Notes: generated by a model not told the origin, from the sequence alone. DNA of 64,000 bases from Voacanga thouarsii (GCA_026120185.1 JANUWF010001467.1:186001-250000); one strand, 5' to 3'. Counted from the stretch's first letter, positions 9,287 through 22,289 are shown. Numbers and translations: made by a program.

Positions 9287-11547
9287 CTCTGGATTTACTG
9301 ATAGGTATAAAGGAATGTTGCACAGTAGACACAGTTGAGGTATGGTTGCTAAACACCAGTAGGGCAAGCAATAGAAGGGATAATATGCAAGTTGTGCATA
9401 ACACATGCTCTAAAGAATGGACAATCTTGGCGGTCCGTAGAGAAGAGGGGAGTACTTTGACAGACCAACTTCAACTAAACCGGCAGTCCAGCGTGTGTTT
9501 TGAACCAACATATCACCGAGATTTGTGGTCGCTGAACCTAAAAATGCAGGTCTTGCTGGATCTAAGTAGGCAGAGTTCCATCCTTCACATTGTAACATAA
9601 AGCCTGTAAAGTAGTCTTCCACCACAGAAAAATATCTAAAGCCTACTTGCAATTTAGGACAGAAAAAGGGGAGATGTGGTAAAAAATAGTTTGCTGCGTA
9701 TCATCTCAAAGGAAAGGATTAGGTTCTTGCCTATTTTCCCCATAAGCTGTCTTTTTCATAGTCACACAAAGCTAACATTTCAATCGTTTGAAGCAGTGAA
9801 TTGGAGATCCCTTCATTATTAAAGACATTTAGCTCGTTTTGGCAAACGGATTTGATGAATTCATCGGATGGACCAAAAGTCTTGTGAAGCTGAACAAGAT
9901 CAATATCTGTTACAAAACCAGATTTGCAAGTTAACTACACAATATCTTAAAAAATAGATTGCTAAATCTGCTATGACTAGAACATTATACCAACCATCAC
10001 TTCTATAGGAAATTCCAGAAAGCGCCCTTCTTTTGATGTAAAAATCGGTGCCAGAAACTACTGGTCCCTTGAGTCCATCGAACCCTCTCCACCGGAGCTG
10101 AAATTAGTTGAGTATCAAACAACAATTAATTCTCAGTCGCCAAGGGCCTTTGATGTAGTTAAAGTACAGGAAGTAATAGTTATCCCCTGAAAAGCCAAAC
10201 CTCAAAAAAGTACTTAAGCCCACTGTCATAGATATCATTCTCACTGATATTGTGAAACTTCTGGGGAAATTGAACATATGCTAGCCTGGGAGATGCATTG
10301 TTGTTAAGGTGAAAACACATTGCCTGCCTTGCAGATGTTGGATCGTTACAGTACATATCACAGTCCAGCACCAGTATGCATAGAGAATTGCTTATCATCT
10401 CAGAGATTCTGAGTTGCAAACAAGGAAATTTAAATAAATTTTGGACCTCTACACAAATATAAGTGTGTCAATTCTTTTAAACTCTTCCGCCGAAGCCCTT
10501 TTGGTGGGGTGGGAGCTGGAGGGAGGGACACACATACAAGTACGTTTAGAGCTCTCGCTTTAAAATGATGCGGCTGACAAGGTCTTTTCTCACGAGATAC
10601 ATAAACAAGAAGAGGCATCTTTGTTTGGTCTGCACCATCTGCTATAGCATCCTTAATAATCTGCCAGAGAATAAGGGAATAAGTAGGCGAGCAATTTCTT
10701 TCTCTAGAGAATAAGGTCTTTGTGTTAATTCATCAATGATGCTTTAATTAAGGGGCAAAATTCACTTCTATCTTTGGAGGATGATTCTTACTAGTAACGG
10801 TACTCTCATACTCTTTAAACTTCAGCACTCGATTCTTGAACATGGCATATTGTTTCTGCACCATTGAAGACCATCACCATGTGATATTTCACAACTCGTA
10901 GTTCAGATTCAATTCAATATATAATCCAACAAAAAATAAACCTCGACTTCTTCCTTCTCAGTCATGAACTCGTTGTGGTTGAATTCACTTGGAGAACCTT
11001 CATGGTCTGCAAAATATGCTTGGGGACACCTAGTTTTAATCCTATATTTTCTATAAAACGGAAGCCACCACCATGCAAACTCCCAAGCTTCTTTCATGGC
11101 AAACAAAGTCACGGAAGAGCCACCATCATCTGAAAGATACACGTGAAGCTTCTCAGGAGGATAGTCCAGAGCCATAGCTGAGATAACAGTATTCATCATT
11201 TCCACACTAGGCTCCTTATTTGGATCTGCAGTGCATATTAACACATCAATGGACGGAAGCTTATCATCCCTTGGTAGTCTTCCAGGGAAGACGGTCCGAG
11301 AAATCGGACGCCATCGATATGCTTGGTCCAGAAGCCAAAGGAAAGAGAGCATCAGCTCCGAAGCAAAGACAAAAACATGTGGAAATATGTTTGAAATTTC
11401 CTTGGTACTGATTAGAAAATGGAGATTGGTAGCTCTGTAATATATCAAAGCCATTAAAGCAGCTCCATGGAGGAAAACGTGAAGCCTGTTTATGATCAAA
11501 GAAGATCTCAAGACATGGCAAGCATGTAGAGAAAGAGAGTTGTCCAT
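9287..11547 (-). pseudogene. Cellulose synthase-like G pseudogene
   Basis: A GT2-family membrane glycosyltransferase of the CslG/CslM type, collinear with the intact copy at 45340-49375. Exons seen: 11547-10942 (two N-terminal membrane helices, YLSDDGG), 10855-10766, 10660-10538, 10413-10201 (LVLDCDMYCND; 213 nt, the same length as in the intact gene), 10097-9995, 9906 to about 9731, and 9646-9287 (VVEDYFTG, QNTRW). Damage: the acceptor before exon 4 is AA instead of AG; exon 6 ends in TAG (9733-9731) where the donor should be; the acceptor before exon 7 is also AA; exon 7 has TAG at 9412-9410; the donor after 9287 is GC; and the last exon, with the C-terminal helices, is missing. The retained residues show that the ancestor had the normal third Asp and QxxRW. 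Confidence 0.9.
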
Positions 11548-11593
11548 TGCTTTTGCTTTGTTTCCAGCGCAATATGCATCTCATTATTCACCC

Positions 11594-11601
11594 TTTATAT
11601 A
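11594..11601 (-). promoter_or_regulatory. TATA box of the CslG pseudogene (relic)
   Basis: TATATAAA on the minus strand lies about 47 bases upstream of the ATG at 11547, a short but usable leader distance for a plant promoter. It suggests that the 5' end of the old gene is complete even though the body is dead. Confidence 0.45.
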
Positions 11602-11609
11602 GTTGCATA

Positions 11610-11611
<2 letters not shown>

Positions 11612-11645
<34 letters not shown>

Positions 11646-11682
11646 CCTCTTAAAAAACACCAAATATATATATATATATATA
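11612..11682. repeat. (ATT)n and (TA)n microsatellites
   Basis: A pure ATT repeat of about 34 bases runs from 11612 to 11645. After a short AC-rich spacer, a TA repeat follows at about 11667-11682. Confidence 0.9.
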
Positions 11683-13993
11683 AGCGCCAAAGGAGAAGCC
11701 TCTAGTGTTGCCATCTGTTATTGAGACTCAAGGAGAGCCTGACACATGGCATCCCATCTATTGCCATCTATTATCCGGCTTCCCTTTCTCCCACATGACG
11801 TGCATCCTGCTTTCCTTCAGTTGTATTTACTCTTTCTTATCAAAGCACAACTCCCAAATGTAATTTCAGAAGCCTAAACAACACATATTTCCATGTGGCA
11901 ATTGCCCCTGCAAATGAAATTTCAGAAGTCTAAGCAACACACATTTTTCTCTAGAAGTGGAAGAGGTGAGAGTAGAAAAGTTGGATTGCTTTTAAGATCG
12001 GCAACCACACACAACAATAGTAGTAATAACCACAATAGTAGTGAGACGAGGCCACATGTAACACCACCGTCAGATTTTGTATTGCAGTAGGGGGAAGGAT
12101 GCGCTGTATGAAAGTCCCAGTGAAGGACCACGGTAGTGACAACAACAATGGTAAAACTGATTCGATCTGTTCAGTTCTAACTCTTCATTAGTTTAGGGTA
12201 TAGTTTTGGTAGTGACTTTGAAATTGGTGGAGGATTAGGCTTTTGTTCTAAAGGTTATGGCTGGTTCGATGATTGTGGTGGATTTGCTAATGGTTGGGTT
12301 GTGCTTTCGGAGGCTTTGACCTTTTGCCCTGAATTATGTGATGAGATTTGCCACATCTGAACTTTCTGTAGTCAATTATTTTGGTCACCACAGGTTTTGT
12401 GACCTTTGCTTTGGATTTTCTGCCAATCAGTTGTTTACATCATTAAATATAAAAATTTGAACTAATCATGAGTGATATATTGTCTGAGTTGATTGTTCAG
12501 TTGTCAGATCAGATCAGAATAATAAGTAGTCATCTAAACCGAGTAGTAATAATAATGGCAATGGCAACGGTTATTAAATCTCCGTCAATGTCTGGCTTCC
12601 CCTTCTCAATGAATTCTAAGGTAAATTTTCATTTTGCCCCTAGAAAGGAAAATACCCGAGTGGACTCCCTCTTTTTTTCATGTCAAATAACTAAGAATTG
12701 GTAATCATTTATACTTGCTACTATTCCTTAAAACTGTCAATGAAGCTACAAGCCCCTAGTGTAAGCTTCACTCATCGATTTACTGGTGTAGATGGGATTC
12801 TTCACCTAATTAAGAGCTCACTCACCGAGCTATTGAAGCTTTTGAGGAGCATTTGAGTATGGGTAGGCAGTCCAAGAAGGGGAAGAACAAAAAGAACAAG
12901 ATGAGTGGTTGAGGGATTGAAAAAGATTGGATGTTTTAGGAATAGAAGCTGGAAATGAGTTGCCGGAGATTCGAGAAAGTAGCTCTGTTATGCAAGCTTC
13001 ACCAAAAAATGACATCTTTTCCTCAGAGTTGGTCTTCGAGGTTGGAGAAAGTAGTTAGGCACCTGAGGATTCGACTATGGAGGAGGAAGAAGTGGTGGCA
13101 GCGATGGAACCACCAGTGGAGATAGCGGTTGTTGTGAGTGGAGCTGGTGCAAGTAATCACAAGGGTTTGGCCAGAAAGATGTTGCCGAACGTGTAGGGGC
13201 TATTCAACTTGCGCTTATGGAGTCTTTGGAATCTAAATGTGTAAAGAAAAGAAAAACATAAAAGGAGGAGGAGAGAAAAAAACCATTTGGCTATAATTGG
13301 TGATAGGCAATATTCCTTCTCCAATATGAAAATGTTTTGCTTTATCATCTAGCATATAGTATACCAATGATCTTTACGTTCAAATGGGCATTTGCTAATT
13401 TCAATTTTAATTTCAGAGCCTCAGTTGACAGGGGGTTCTTGGCTGGTGAGCAGTCATTTTCTTGACAAATAATGAAAATATTCTTCAAATGTTCTTTATT
13501 TTCTCCCCACTTTGTCAATGGAAATATTTGCTGGAAACTCTATTCAACTTTTACTTTGTAGTTAAATATTGTGAGTTGGTGAAGGTATTTGCTTCCATAT
13601 ATGGCCAATGAAAGGTCAAGCCGACCTCTGCTTCTCATTAATAAAAATAAATAAATAAGTAGTATTTATACTTGGAGTTGTTTTTGTCTCTATTTAAGTA
13701 TTATTAGCTTTGATGCTTTAATTTTGGATAATTAACTTCTCCATTGCATGTGGCATTACAAAATTACTTCAGTAAGTATTATAAGAAAAAAAATTAAAAT
13801 TAAAATAAATATTTAAATAAATATCACACATAACTAATATCATAAATTTTGACACAAATATTTAAAAATAAAAAATGATGATTGGCATAAAAATATAAAA
13901 ATTTTAAAATTATATGCTATTATACATAACATAAATTATAGAAAAATAAAAATGATTTATTTTGAGCAATGCTCAAGCCTCCTATGTAGTGTA
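11683..13993. other. Intergenic, no supported gene
   Basis: This contains short open frames (11893-12090 and 12468-12704 on plus) of ordinary composition. The segment 12740-13230 is less AT-rich and has a Glu- and Lys-rich frame interrupted by stops, possibly the remains of an exon, but I cannot assign it to a family. 13620-13990 is very AT-rich. Confidence 0.4.
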
Positions 13994-14159
13994 TACATAC
14001 ATACATACATACATACATACATACATACATACATACATACATACATACATACATACATACATACATACATACATACATACATACATACATACATACATAC
14101 ATACATACATACATACATACATACATACATACATACATACATACATACATACATACATA
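13994..14159. repeat. (TACA)n tetranucleotide microsatellite
   Basis: About 41 uninterrupted copies of TACA/CATA cover 166 bases. I see no interruption in the run, which suggests an active, length-variable locus. Tyr-Ile-His-Thr and Met-Tyr-Val-Cys frames over it are artefacts. Confidence 0.97.
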
Positions 14160-14654
14160 AGTCGTAGAGGAAGCCAATTGTTACGACACATAGAAAGATC
14201 CTAAGGTGACACATGTTTAAACGAATTTTTTAAAAAAAATGAAAATTATATTTAAATTCATTTAAAATCTTAATTAATTAAGTAATTAATTAAATTAACT
14301 AATAAAAATATATATTTAATATTAATACATTAAAATATATGATTCTTTAAATATTATCTAAATTTATTTAAAATCTTAATTAATTAAATAGTTAATTAAT
14401 AAAAATATATGTATTTAATATTAATACATTGAATCTTAATAACATATGCACGGGATATCAACCTAATTTATATAGTTAAAATTCTTGTTCGTTTCAAAAA
14501 GAAATGAACTCGAACGAAATATTAAGTTCAATTAATAAACGAACAAACTCAAGTATAAATGAACGTTCACAAATATATTCTATATTTTTTTAAAATTAAT
14601 TATATTATATTTATTTATATTTTATAATATTAAGATTTATTCTTAATAAATCTT
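14160..14654. other. AT-rich spacer with TTAATTAA-type repeats
   Basis: Very AT-rich, with two similar blocks (about 14255-14345 and 14350-14430) that share AATCTTAATTAATTAA and ATATTTAATATTAATACATT. No gene. Confidence 0.5.
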
Positions 14655-14665
14655 ATATTATAGTA

Positions 14666-15549
14666 AGGGTGGCAATTGTGTCGTGTTCGGGTTGGCGGAT
14701 TGTGTTAATTTTGGATAATTACATACGACAAGTCAACTCGAACACGACCCGATTAATAAACATGTCGTGTCGTGTCAACTCGTTTATTTTCGTGTCGTGT
14801 TCGTGTTATAAAATGAGATGACATAACATAACACAAATATACACAAATATTAAATAAATAATTACTAAACCCACCAACCCGAATACCTACTAAATCCATC
14901 AATCTGTTCACTCATTACAAAAAAATTTTTAAAAATCAAATTAAGCCATATAAAATTTAAAAAATTAATAAAATAGTCCATAAAGTCATAAATAACCAAT
15001 AAAATAACAAACCATCCAACTAAACATCTAGAGGTTTTAATAAATTCATAAGATTTAATCTTAAAAATCTAAACAAATATAGTTTTGCAATAAAACTGGA
15101 TTGTTCAAGAAATTATTTTCCCTAACTAAAAATCATTGTATTATAAATGTTAAATAATAATTAATTAATAATGATTCATTTACCATATATCAAACAAATA
15201 GCCACATTAACATCATTTATTTTCCTTAAGAGGTCTCATATAATTAAACAAAATAGACACACAAACAATTCAATTAATTCATATAATAAATTTTAATTCA
15301 ATTAATTCATGTAAAAAAAATTAAATTATCTAATTTTCTATAATGAAATTTTTAGGATATTACAAAAAGTATTAACTATAAGTATTAAAAAAAAGTTAAA
15401 TGGGTTTGCGGGTTTTATGACCCGAACACGTTTAAAGTTAAATGGGTCGACATGTTTCGATCCGAACCTGCTAAATTTCAATCATAACCCGCTATAACTA
15501 TGTCATTTTTGTATCATATTGGCGTGTCGTATTCAATATTGCCGGCCCT
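14666..15549. mobile_element. Non-autonomous TIR element 1
   Basis: The left end reads AGGGTGGCAATT and the right end, reversed, AGGGCCGGCAATAT, so the termini are short imperfect inverted repeats. Both sides are flanked directly by the same 11-base sequence ATATTATAGTA (14655-14665 and 15550-15560), which fits a target-site duplication. Subterminal regions carry GTGTCGTGTTCG-type motifs on the left and their counterparts near 15400-15540. There is no coding capacity. Duplication length (9-11 bp) points to Mutator-like elements, whereas the AGGGNTGGCAA ends also occur in hAT-type elements, so the superfamily is open. Confidence 0.7.
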
Positions 15550-15560
15550 ATATTATAGTA

Positions 15561-16383
15561 TCAAGATTAATATGAAAATAAAATATATTATTATATTTAT
15601 TTAATATTATAAAATTCAATTATTTTTATTAGTTTTGAATTATTATTTTTCTAATTTTAAAATAAAAATATAAAATAAATGAATTCGAATTCGAACATTA
15701 TTAAATAATAAACAAATAAATTTGAACACAATTTTAAATTTAATAATAAATGAACAAATTCGAAAATTATTCAATTATATTTAAATTCGAAATCGAAAAT
15801 GTGATATTCGTGTTCGAATTCAACTGCATTTAGAAATTTGACATTTGGCCAATTATAGGCTAGCTGCAGCCATTGATACACACCTGTGGTGCCTCAAACT
15901 GTTGCTCGGTGCTCCACCGCCGTTTTTAGATTCATTCTCATCCAGCTGTTGGGATTAAAAGCATCCTCATCCCACAAATAGTCAAATTTCATTACTCCCA
16001 AAAAAGGAAAAAGAGAAAATTTTCATTTTGTGTGGGGCAAAAGAAAGAAAAAGGAAGAAAAAGAAAGAAGAAAGTAGAGTTATCAACTTCTAATTTTATT
16101 CTTACTAATTAGGCCATATTAACAATACTTTTTTTTTTTTTTTGGTTTAAATCAGAAACAATTAAGGATATGATTGGAGGAACAAAAATGTTTGAATAAA
16201 AGAGATAATAGGGACATAAAAAAGTTAAAAGTAATCATTGAGGGGTAAAACCTCGCAGGAAAAAAAATGAAATATGTCAATTTACTTTAGCCTAATTTTC
16301 CATATTATCAAATCAGATTGCTTTGTGTAATAATTCGTGAACTAATAATTCTTATAAATATTTATTTGAGTTGGTAATTATTA
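15561..16383. other. Intergenic, no supported gene
   Basis: AT-rich DNA followed by a purine-rich stretch (about 16005-16080) and a T run near 16130-16143. No gene or repeat that I can support. Confidence 0.5.
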
Positions 16384-16388
16384 TTATT

Positions 16389-16740
16389 TGTTATAAAATT
16401 TGGATAGTGTTAGAATAAAATCTACACACTACACACTAATAAAACTTTAATTATTCTTTGTACAAGAATTTCTCTCCTTCTTTTCTCTCACAATTTTCAC
16501 TAATCTTTCTTCCACAAAAATAATGGTGTATTATAAATTTAGAGAATAACTCTATTTATAGAGCTCTAATTAGTGGAATACATCATGGCATACATCATCT
16601 TCCACTAATCTTAATTAGTGGTGTCTCCACTAAATGGTGGACATCCATAAAAATCTTCTCTAATAATTCACATAAATCCATAATTAGTGGAGCCTCTACT
16701 AATTAATAGAGCTTTCAATAATTTTAAGATATTCATAACA
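16389..16740 (-). repeat. 3' LTR of copia element A
   Basis: A 352-bp terminal repeat matching 21591-21942. It includes the TATA-like CTATTTATAG and many copies of CCACTAAT/ATTAGTGG in both orientations. Confidence 0.95.
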
Positions 16741-16864
16741 CTCCCCTTGGATGTCCATCCATTACATAAAAAATATACCTCGTTAAAAACCTTACTAGAT
16801 AAAAATCCAGTGGAAAAAAAATCTAGTAAAGGAAAAAGAGTATAATATTCTATATGTCTATTTA

Positions 16865-19800
16865 TTACTCCCCCTGATGAGCTGATTCATTTAAATCTTT
16901 AAATCGACGCATACCAATTTTATATCTCAACTTCTCAAATGTTGCAGTCGGTAAAGTCTTCGTAAAAATATCTGCGAGGTTGTCACATGATCGAATTTGT
17001 AGCACATCAATTTCACCTTTCTTCTGGAGTTCATGAGTAAAGAAGAATTTTGGTGAACTATGTTTTGTCCAATCTCCTTTAATATATCCTCCTCGTAATT
17101 GAGTTATGCAAGCTGCATTATCTTCATAAAGAGGAGTTGGAATATCTTTTATCGATGATAATCCACAACTTTCTCGGATATAATGAATCATGGATCTTAG
17201 CCATACACATTCTCGACTTGCTTCATGAATGGCTATAATTTCAGCATGATTTGAAGAAGCAGCTGCTATAAATTATTTTGTAAAACGCCATGATATAGCA
17301 GTATTTCCACATATAAATAGATAGCTCGTTTGAGGATATGCTTTATGTGGATCAGATAAATAACCAGCATCTGCAAAACCAATCAATGTTGGTCTAGTTT
17401 TATTTGAATAAAATAATCCGAGATCAATTGTACCTTGGAGATATCGAATGATTTGTTTAATTTCATTCCAATGTCGTCGTATTGGTGAAGAACTAAATCT
17501 TGCTAATAAATTGACAGCAAAAGCAATATCAGGTCGTGTATTATTAGCAAGATACATCAATGCACCAATTGCACTGAGATATGGTACTTCAAGACCAATG
17601 AGTTCTTCATCATTTTCTTGAAGTCGGAAAGGATCTTTATCCACATTTAATGATCGGACGATCATTGGAATACTCAATGAATATGCTTTGTCCATGTAAA
17701 ATCTTTTTAGCACTTTTGTTGTATATGTTGATTGATGAATAAATGTTCCACTTTTCAGATGTTCAATTTGTAAATCAAGGCAAAATTTGGTTTTACCAAA
17801 ATCCTTGATTTCGAATTCTCTTTTTAAATAATCAATTGTTTCTTGGAACTTTTCAGGAGTTTCAATAAGATTAATATCATCAACATATATAGTTAATATC
17901 ACAAATTTAGAACCAGATTTCTTAATAAAAATACATGGACATACTTGGTCATTTTTAAATACCGCTTTCAATAAATATTCACTAAGACGTGTGAACCACA
18001 TGCGCCCAGATTGCTTCAGGCCATATAATGATTTCTGCAACTTGATGGAGTAATTTTCACGAGGATAATATTTATATGCTTCAGGCATATGAAATCCTTC
18101 GGGGATTTTCATGTAAACATCATTTTCTCAATTTCCATACAAGTAAGCAGTGACAACATCTAATAGGCGTATATCTATCTTTTCATGTATTGCCAAACTG
18201 ATAAGATATCGAAGTGTAATAGCATCAACAACAGGAGAATAAGTTTTATCATAATCAATACCTGGTCTTTGTGAAAAACCTTGGGCTACTAACCGTGCTT
18301 TATATCGTACAATTTCATTCTTTTCATTGCGCTTTCGTGCAAATATCCATTTGTAGCCAATTGGTTTTACACCTTCTGGTGTTCGGACTGCAGGTCCGAA
18401 GACTTCACGTTTTGTCAGTGCATTTAACTCCGATTGAATCGCATCTTTCCATTGCAGCCAATCTTTTCTATGCCGACATTCATCAACTGATATTGGTTCA
18501 GGATCATCATTATCATGTGTAACATCAAGAGATATATTGTATGCAAATATATTATCAATAACAGTTTCTATCCGATTCCAATTTCTACCGGAAGTGGTAT
18601 AATTGATAGAAATTTCAGTGTTACTTTCATCAACTTCTGGTTCTTTGTCATCAGTTCTCTCTTGGTCTTTATCATTCTTTTCTTCAATATGATCTTCTGG
18701 ATCATTTAATCTTCTTTTCTTTCGAAGATTTTTATCTTTAGAACCAAGAGGTCGGCTACGCTTCTGGCGTGTTTTTGACTCAGCAGCTATAGGTATAATA
18801 TTTTGTTCTGCTGGAACTTCAATTCGAATAGGAGCATTTATAGGTGGAATATGCGATTTTATAACTCTTCTGGAGTCAACAAAAGCATCTGGCATTTGAT
18901 TTGCAATGTTTTGCAAATGAATTATTTTTTGAACTTCAAGTTCACATGCGCTTGTGTGCGGATCAAGATAATTTAATGATGTTGTCCAAGTAAGATCCTT
19001 TTTATGCTGTTTTGGTTCTCCCCCTAATTTAGGGAATAATGATTCATCAAAATGACAATCAGCAAATCTTGCTATGAATACATCTCCTGTCAGGGTTCAA
19101 CATACCTGATAATAGAGGGAGAATCATATCCAACGTATATCCCCTTTCTTCTTTGAGGACCCATCTTTATACGTTGGTTTGGTGCAATTGGAACATATAC
19201 AGCACACCCAAAAATTCTTAAATGAGCAATATTTGATTCTGACCCAAAAGCCAATTGCAAAGGAGAGGATTTATGATAACTAGCTGATCTTATGCGTACA
19301 AGTGTTGTAGCATGTGAAATAGCATGTCCCCAGGCAGATGTTGGGAGATTTATTTTCATTAATAATGGTCTAACAATTAATTGTAATCGTTTAATCAAAG
19401 ATTCAGCAAGACCATTTTGTGTGTGAACATGTGCTACAGGATGTTCAACATTAATCCCAATTGACATGCAATATGCATCAAAAGCATGTGATGAAAATTC
19501 ACCAGTATTATCCAAACGGATATTTTTAATATGATGGTCAGGAAATTGTGCTCGTAATTTAATTATTTGAGCAAGTAATCTCGCAAACGTCAGGTTGCGA
19601 GTAGATAATAAACATACATTTGACCATCGGGATGATACATCAATTAAGACCATAATATATTTGAACGGTCCATATGGTGGATCAATAGGTCCACAAATAT
19701 CTCCGTGAATCCGTTCGAGAAATGTAGGACTTTCAGCTCCTACTTTTACTGGTGATGGTTTAACAATTAATTTTCTTAGGGAACATGCAGTACATGCTAT

Positions 19801-20354
19801 TTTTTTTTATGTCAATACCCTTTTATTTTTTAAAGGATGACCGTGTGTATTCTCAATGATTCTTCTCATTATGGTAGATCTCGGATGACCCAACCGGTCA
19901 TGCCAAATGCTAAAGTAATTGGATCAGTAAACTTCTGGTTTACTAGATGATGAATTTCAATTGTACGTATTTTTACAAAATATAGGCTAATAGAAAAAGA
20001 CGGCAGTTTTTCTAATACAGATTTCTTACCCAAATGCATTTGAGTAATATAAAGATGCTCAATTCCATTTTCCTCATTTGTTTCAACATGATACCTATTT
20101 CTGCGGATATCTTTAAAACTCAATAAATTTCTTCTGAATTTTGAGGAAAATAGTGCCTTATCAATAATAATTGTTGTTCCTTTAGGCAACAATATACTAG
20201 CTCTTCCAGAGCCCTCAATCACATTTGCACTACTGTTTATCGTATAAATATTTATTTCTCCCATTTTGAGATCAGAAAAATATTTCTCATTTTTTAGTAT
20301 GGTGTGTGTAGTTCCACTATCAATAATGCATACATCATCATTAACAACAGCCAT
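16865..20354 (-). pseudogene. pol of copia element A (PR-IN-RT-RH), broken
   Basis: Reading on the minus strand from the ATG at 20354: aspartic protease (IIDSGTTHT), GAG-pre-integrase region around 19900, integrase core (about 19750-19100, with RLDNTGEF), RT (about 18600-17700, with YVDDI near 17880) and RNase H ending KDLNESAHQGE at 16865. It is split by a frameshift between protease and integrase (about 19870-19800), by a one-base loss near 19090 that creates a stop, and by in-frame TGA (18130-18128, just before the ENDVYMKIP segment) and TAA (17275-17273, a CAA codon in the sister copies). It cannot encode a working polyprotein, though the RT-RNase H half is otherwise one long frame. Confidence 0.92.
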
Positions 20355-20496
20355 CTGAACACAAATATATATATATATATATATGCAAACATAAATATTA
20401 TTAGAATATAATGAAAATAAAAATACAAAAATATCAAGGTGAGACTTTAGTTCTTCTGGACACTGCAATCACCAATTAAATGGTCTATCCTACCGT

Positions 20497-21489
20497 CTAG
20501 GTGTTCAAAAAATCCGATACATCCATATGGGTAATATTAATATTAAGATCTTCAAGATCAATATCATCATCATTAGCATCATTTATTGGATGTTGAGAAA
20601 AATTTGCTTCCACATTTTTATTTTTCAATGAAGCTTGATACAATTCAACTAAATGCTTAGCCGTACGACAGTTTCGTGACCAATGACCTTTCATGCCACA
20701 TCTATAACATATATTCTCATGCTTTTCTTCCATTTCTTTTTCTTTTACCTTATGATCTTTTTTGTTCCACTTCAGGTGGTCAGTATTTCTCATAGTTTGA
20801 TTATGATTATGATAAGAGAAATATCGAGCGTGTCTACGACCATAACCACGACCACGACTATAACGATGGCTTCTGCTAGACCCAACAGCATTCACTTCTG
20901 GGAGTGCTGTTGAGCCAGTTGGTCTGGTTTCATGATTTCTCAATAATAACTCATTATTCTTCTCTGCAATGAGGAGGGCAGTAATTAAATCTGTAAATTT
21001 TGTATACCATTTTTCTCGATATTGTTGCTGCAGGACAATATTCGAGGCATGAAAGGTGGAGAATGTCTTCTCCAACATATCTTCATCAGTCACTTTTTCT
21101 CCTCATAATTTTAACTGAGATGTAATTTTATACATTGCGGAGCTATATTCATTCACGGTTTTAAAATCTTACAACCTTAGGTGCAACCATTCATACCGTG
21201 CAGTGGGTAGTACGACCATCTTCAGGTGGTCAAATCTTTCTTTTAAATTTACCCACAGGACATATAGATCTTTTTCGGTAAGATATTCTATTTTCAAATT
21301 TTCATCAAGATGACGACGAATAAAAATCAAAGCTTTAGTCTTATGTTGTGCAGATGCACTATTATTTGCTTAAATAGTTTCACTAAGGCCTTCAGCATTT
21401 AGATGCATTTCTGCATCGAGAACCCATGAAATATAATTTTTTCCAGAAATATCAATGGCTACAAATTCGAGTTTAGCGAGGTTAGCCAT
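20497..21489 (-). pseudogene. gag of copia element A, broken
   Basis: The gag frame starts MANLAKLEFV at 21489. The N-terminal half contains several stops (for example near 21370). An open part runs 21093-20497 and holds an Arg/Gly-rich stretch and one zinc knuckle, CYRCGMKGHWSRNC (CX2CX4HX4C), near 20700. It ends in an acidic tail (Asp-rich, SDFLNT). About 140 bases of AT-rich spacer, including an AT dinucleotide run, separate it from the pol start. Confidence 0.88.
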
Positions 21490-21590
21490 AGAGATCAATA
21501 AATGCGTACCTATCTTTTGGCTTTGGTAACGGCAGAAACTCGTGCTTAGTCTTCTGGCTTTTGTAACGGTAGAGACTCGTGCTGATAACG

Positions 21591-21942
21591 TGTTATAAAA
21601 TTTGGGTAGTGTTAGAATAAAATCTTCACACTACACACTAATAAAATTCTAACTATTCTTTGCACAAGAATTTCTCTCTTTCTTTTCTCTCACAATTTTC
21701 TCTAATCTTTCTTTCACAAAAATAATGGTGTATTACAAGCTTAGAGAATAGTTCTATTTATAGAGCTCTAATTAGTAGAATACATCATGGCATACATCAT
21801 CTTCCACTAATCTTAATTAGTGGTGTCTCCACTAAATGGTGGACATCCATAAAAATCTTCTCTAATAATTCACATAAATCCATAATTAGTGGAGCCTTCA
21901 CTAATTAATGAAGCTTCCATTAATTTTAAAATATTCATAACA
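21591..21942 (-). repeat. 5' LTR of copia element A
   Basis: A 352-bp terminal repeat. On the minus strand a TATA box (TATAAATAG, 21762-21754) sits mid-LTR inside AGAGCTCTATAAATAGA, the probable core promoter. Blocks of ATTAGTGG and CCACTAAT lie upstream of it. Confidence 0.95.
21754..21762 (-). promoter_or_regulatory. LTR TATA box, element A
   Basis: TATAAATAG on the minus strand within the 5' LTR, at the same position as in elements B and C. Confidence 0.6.
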
Positions 21943-21947
21943 TTATT

Positions 21948-22284
21948 ATCTTTTTTTGGCTTTAGTTGTAGCTTTTTATTTAAATATTTATCAGAATACT
22001 ATACAAATCTTCAAAATAATGATATTTCATTAAAAATTGAATCAATATAAGCATATATATATTTTGAACAATTTAAACTTCTGTGTATTAGATTCCTATC
22101 ATCCAATAATTTACTTACACGATCTTAGATCCTGCGCCTTAGATTCATTATTGTCCAGAGATGCCCGTGAGGGGATGAAAGCTGTCGTGTCCTTAGCCAA
22201 TAAAATGGCTTCTTAGCTGCCCTTGGGCATTTTCTTTTGCCCCAAAATGAATAATCAAATTTATTGGTACTACTTGGACTCTTT
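21948..22284. other. Spacer between copia A and D
   Basis: AT-rich host sequence with no gene that I can support. Confidence 0.5.
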
Positions 22285-22289
22285 TATTT

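Larger units (their letters stand above)
16389..21942 (-). mobile_element. Ty1/copia element A (minus strand)
   Basis: This 5.55-kb element has two 352-bp LTRs (16389-16740 and 21591-21942) that start TGTTATAAAATTTGG and end ATTCATAACA on the plus strand, with TSD TTATT on both sides (16384-16388, 21943-21947). On the minus strand the order is 5' LTR, CGTTATCAGCACGAG at the primer-binding position, gag, protease, integrase, RT, RNase H, a CCAAGGGGAG polypurine tract and 3' LTR. This order defines copia. I counted about 22 LTR mismatches by eye (about 94% identity), so it is not a recent insertion. It belongs to the same family as elements B and C. Confidence 0.95.

Noticed and set aside
13952..14214. 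Open frames of repeating Tyr-Ile-His-Thr or Met-Tyr-Val-Cys on both strands
   Set aside because: They are translations of the (TACA)n microsatellite in every frame and have no independent coding signal.
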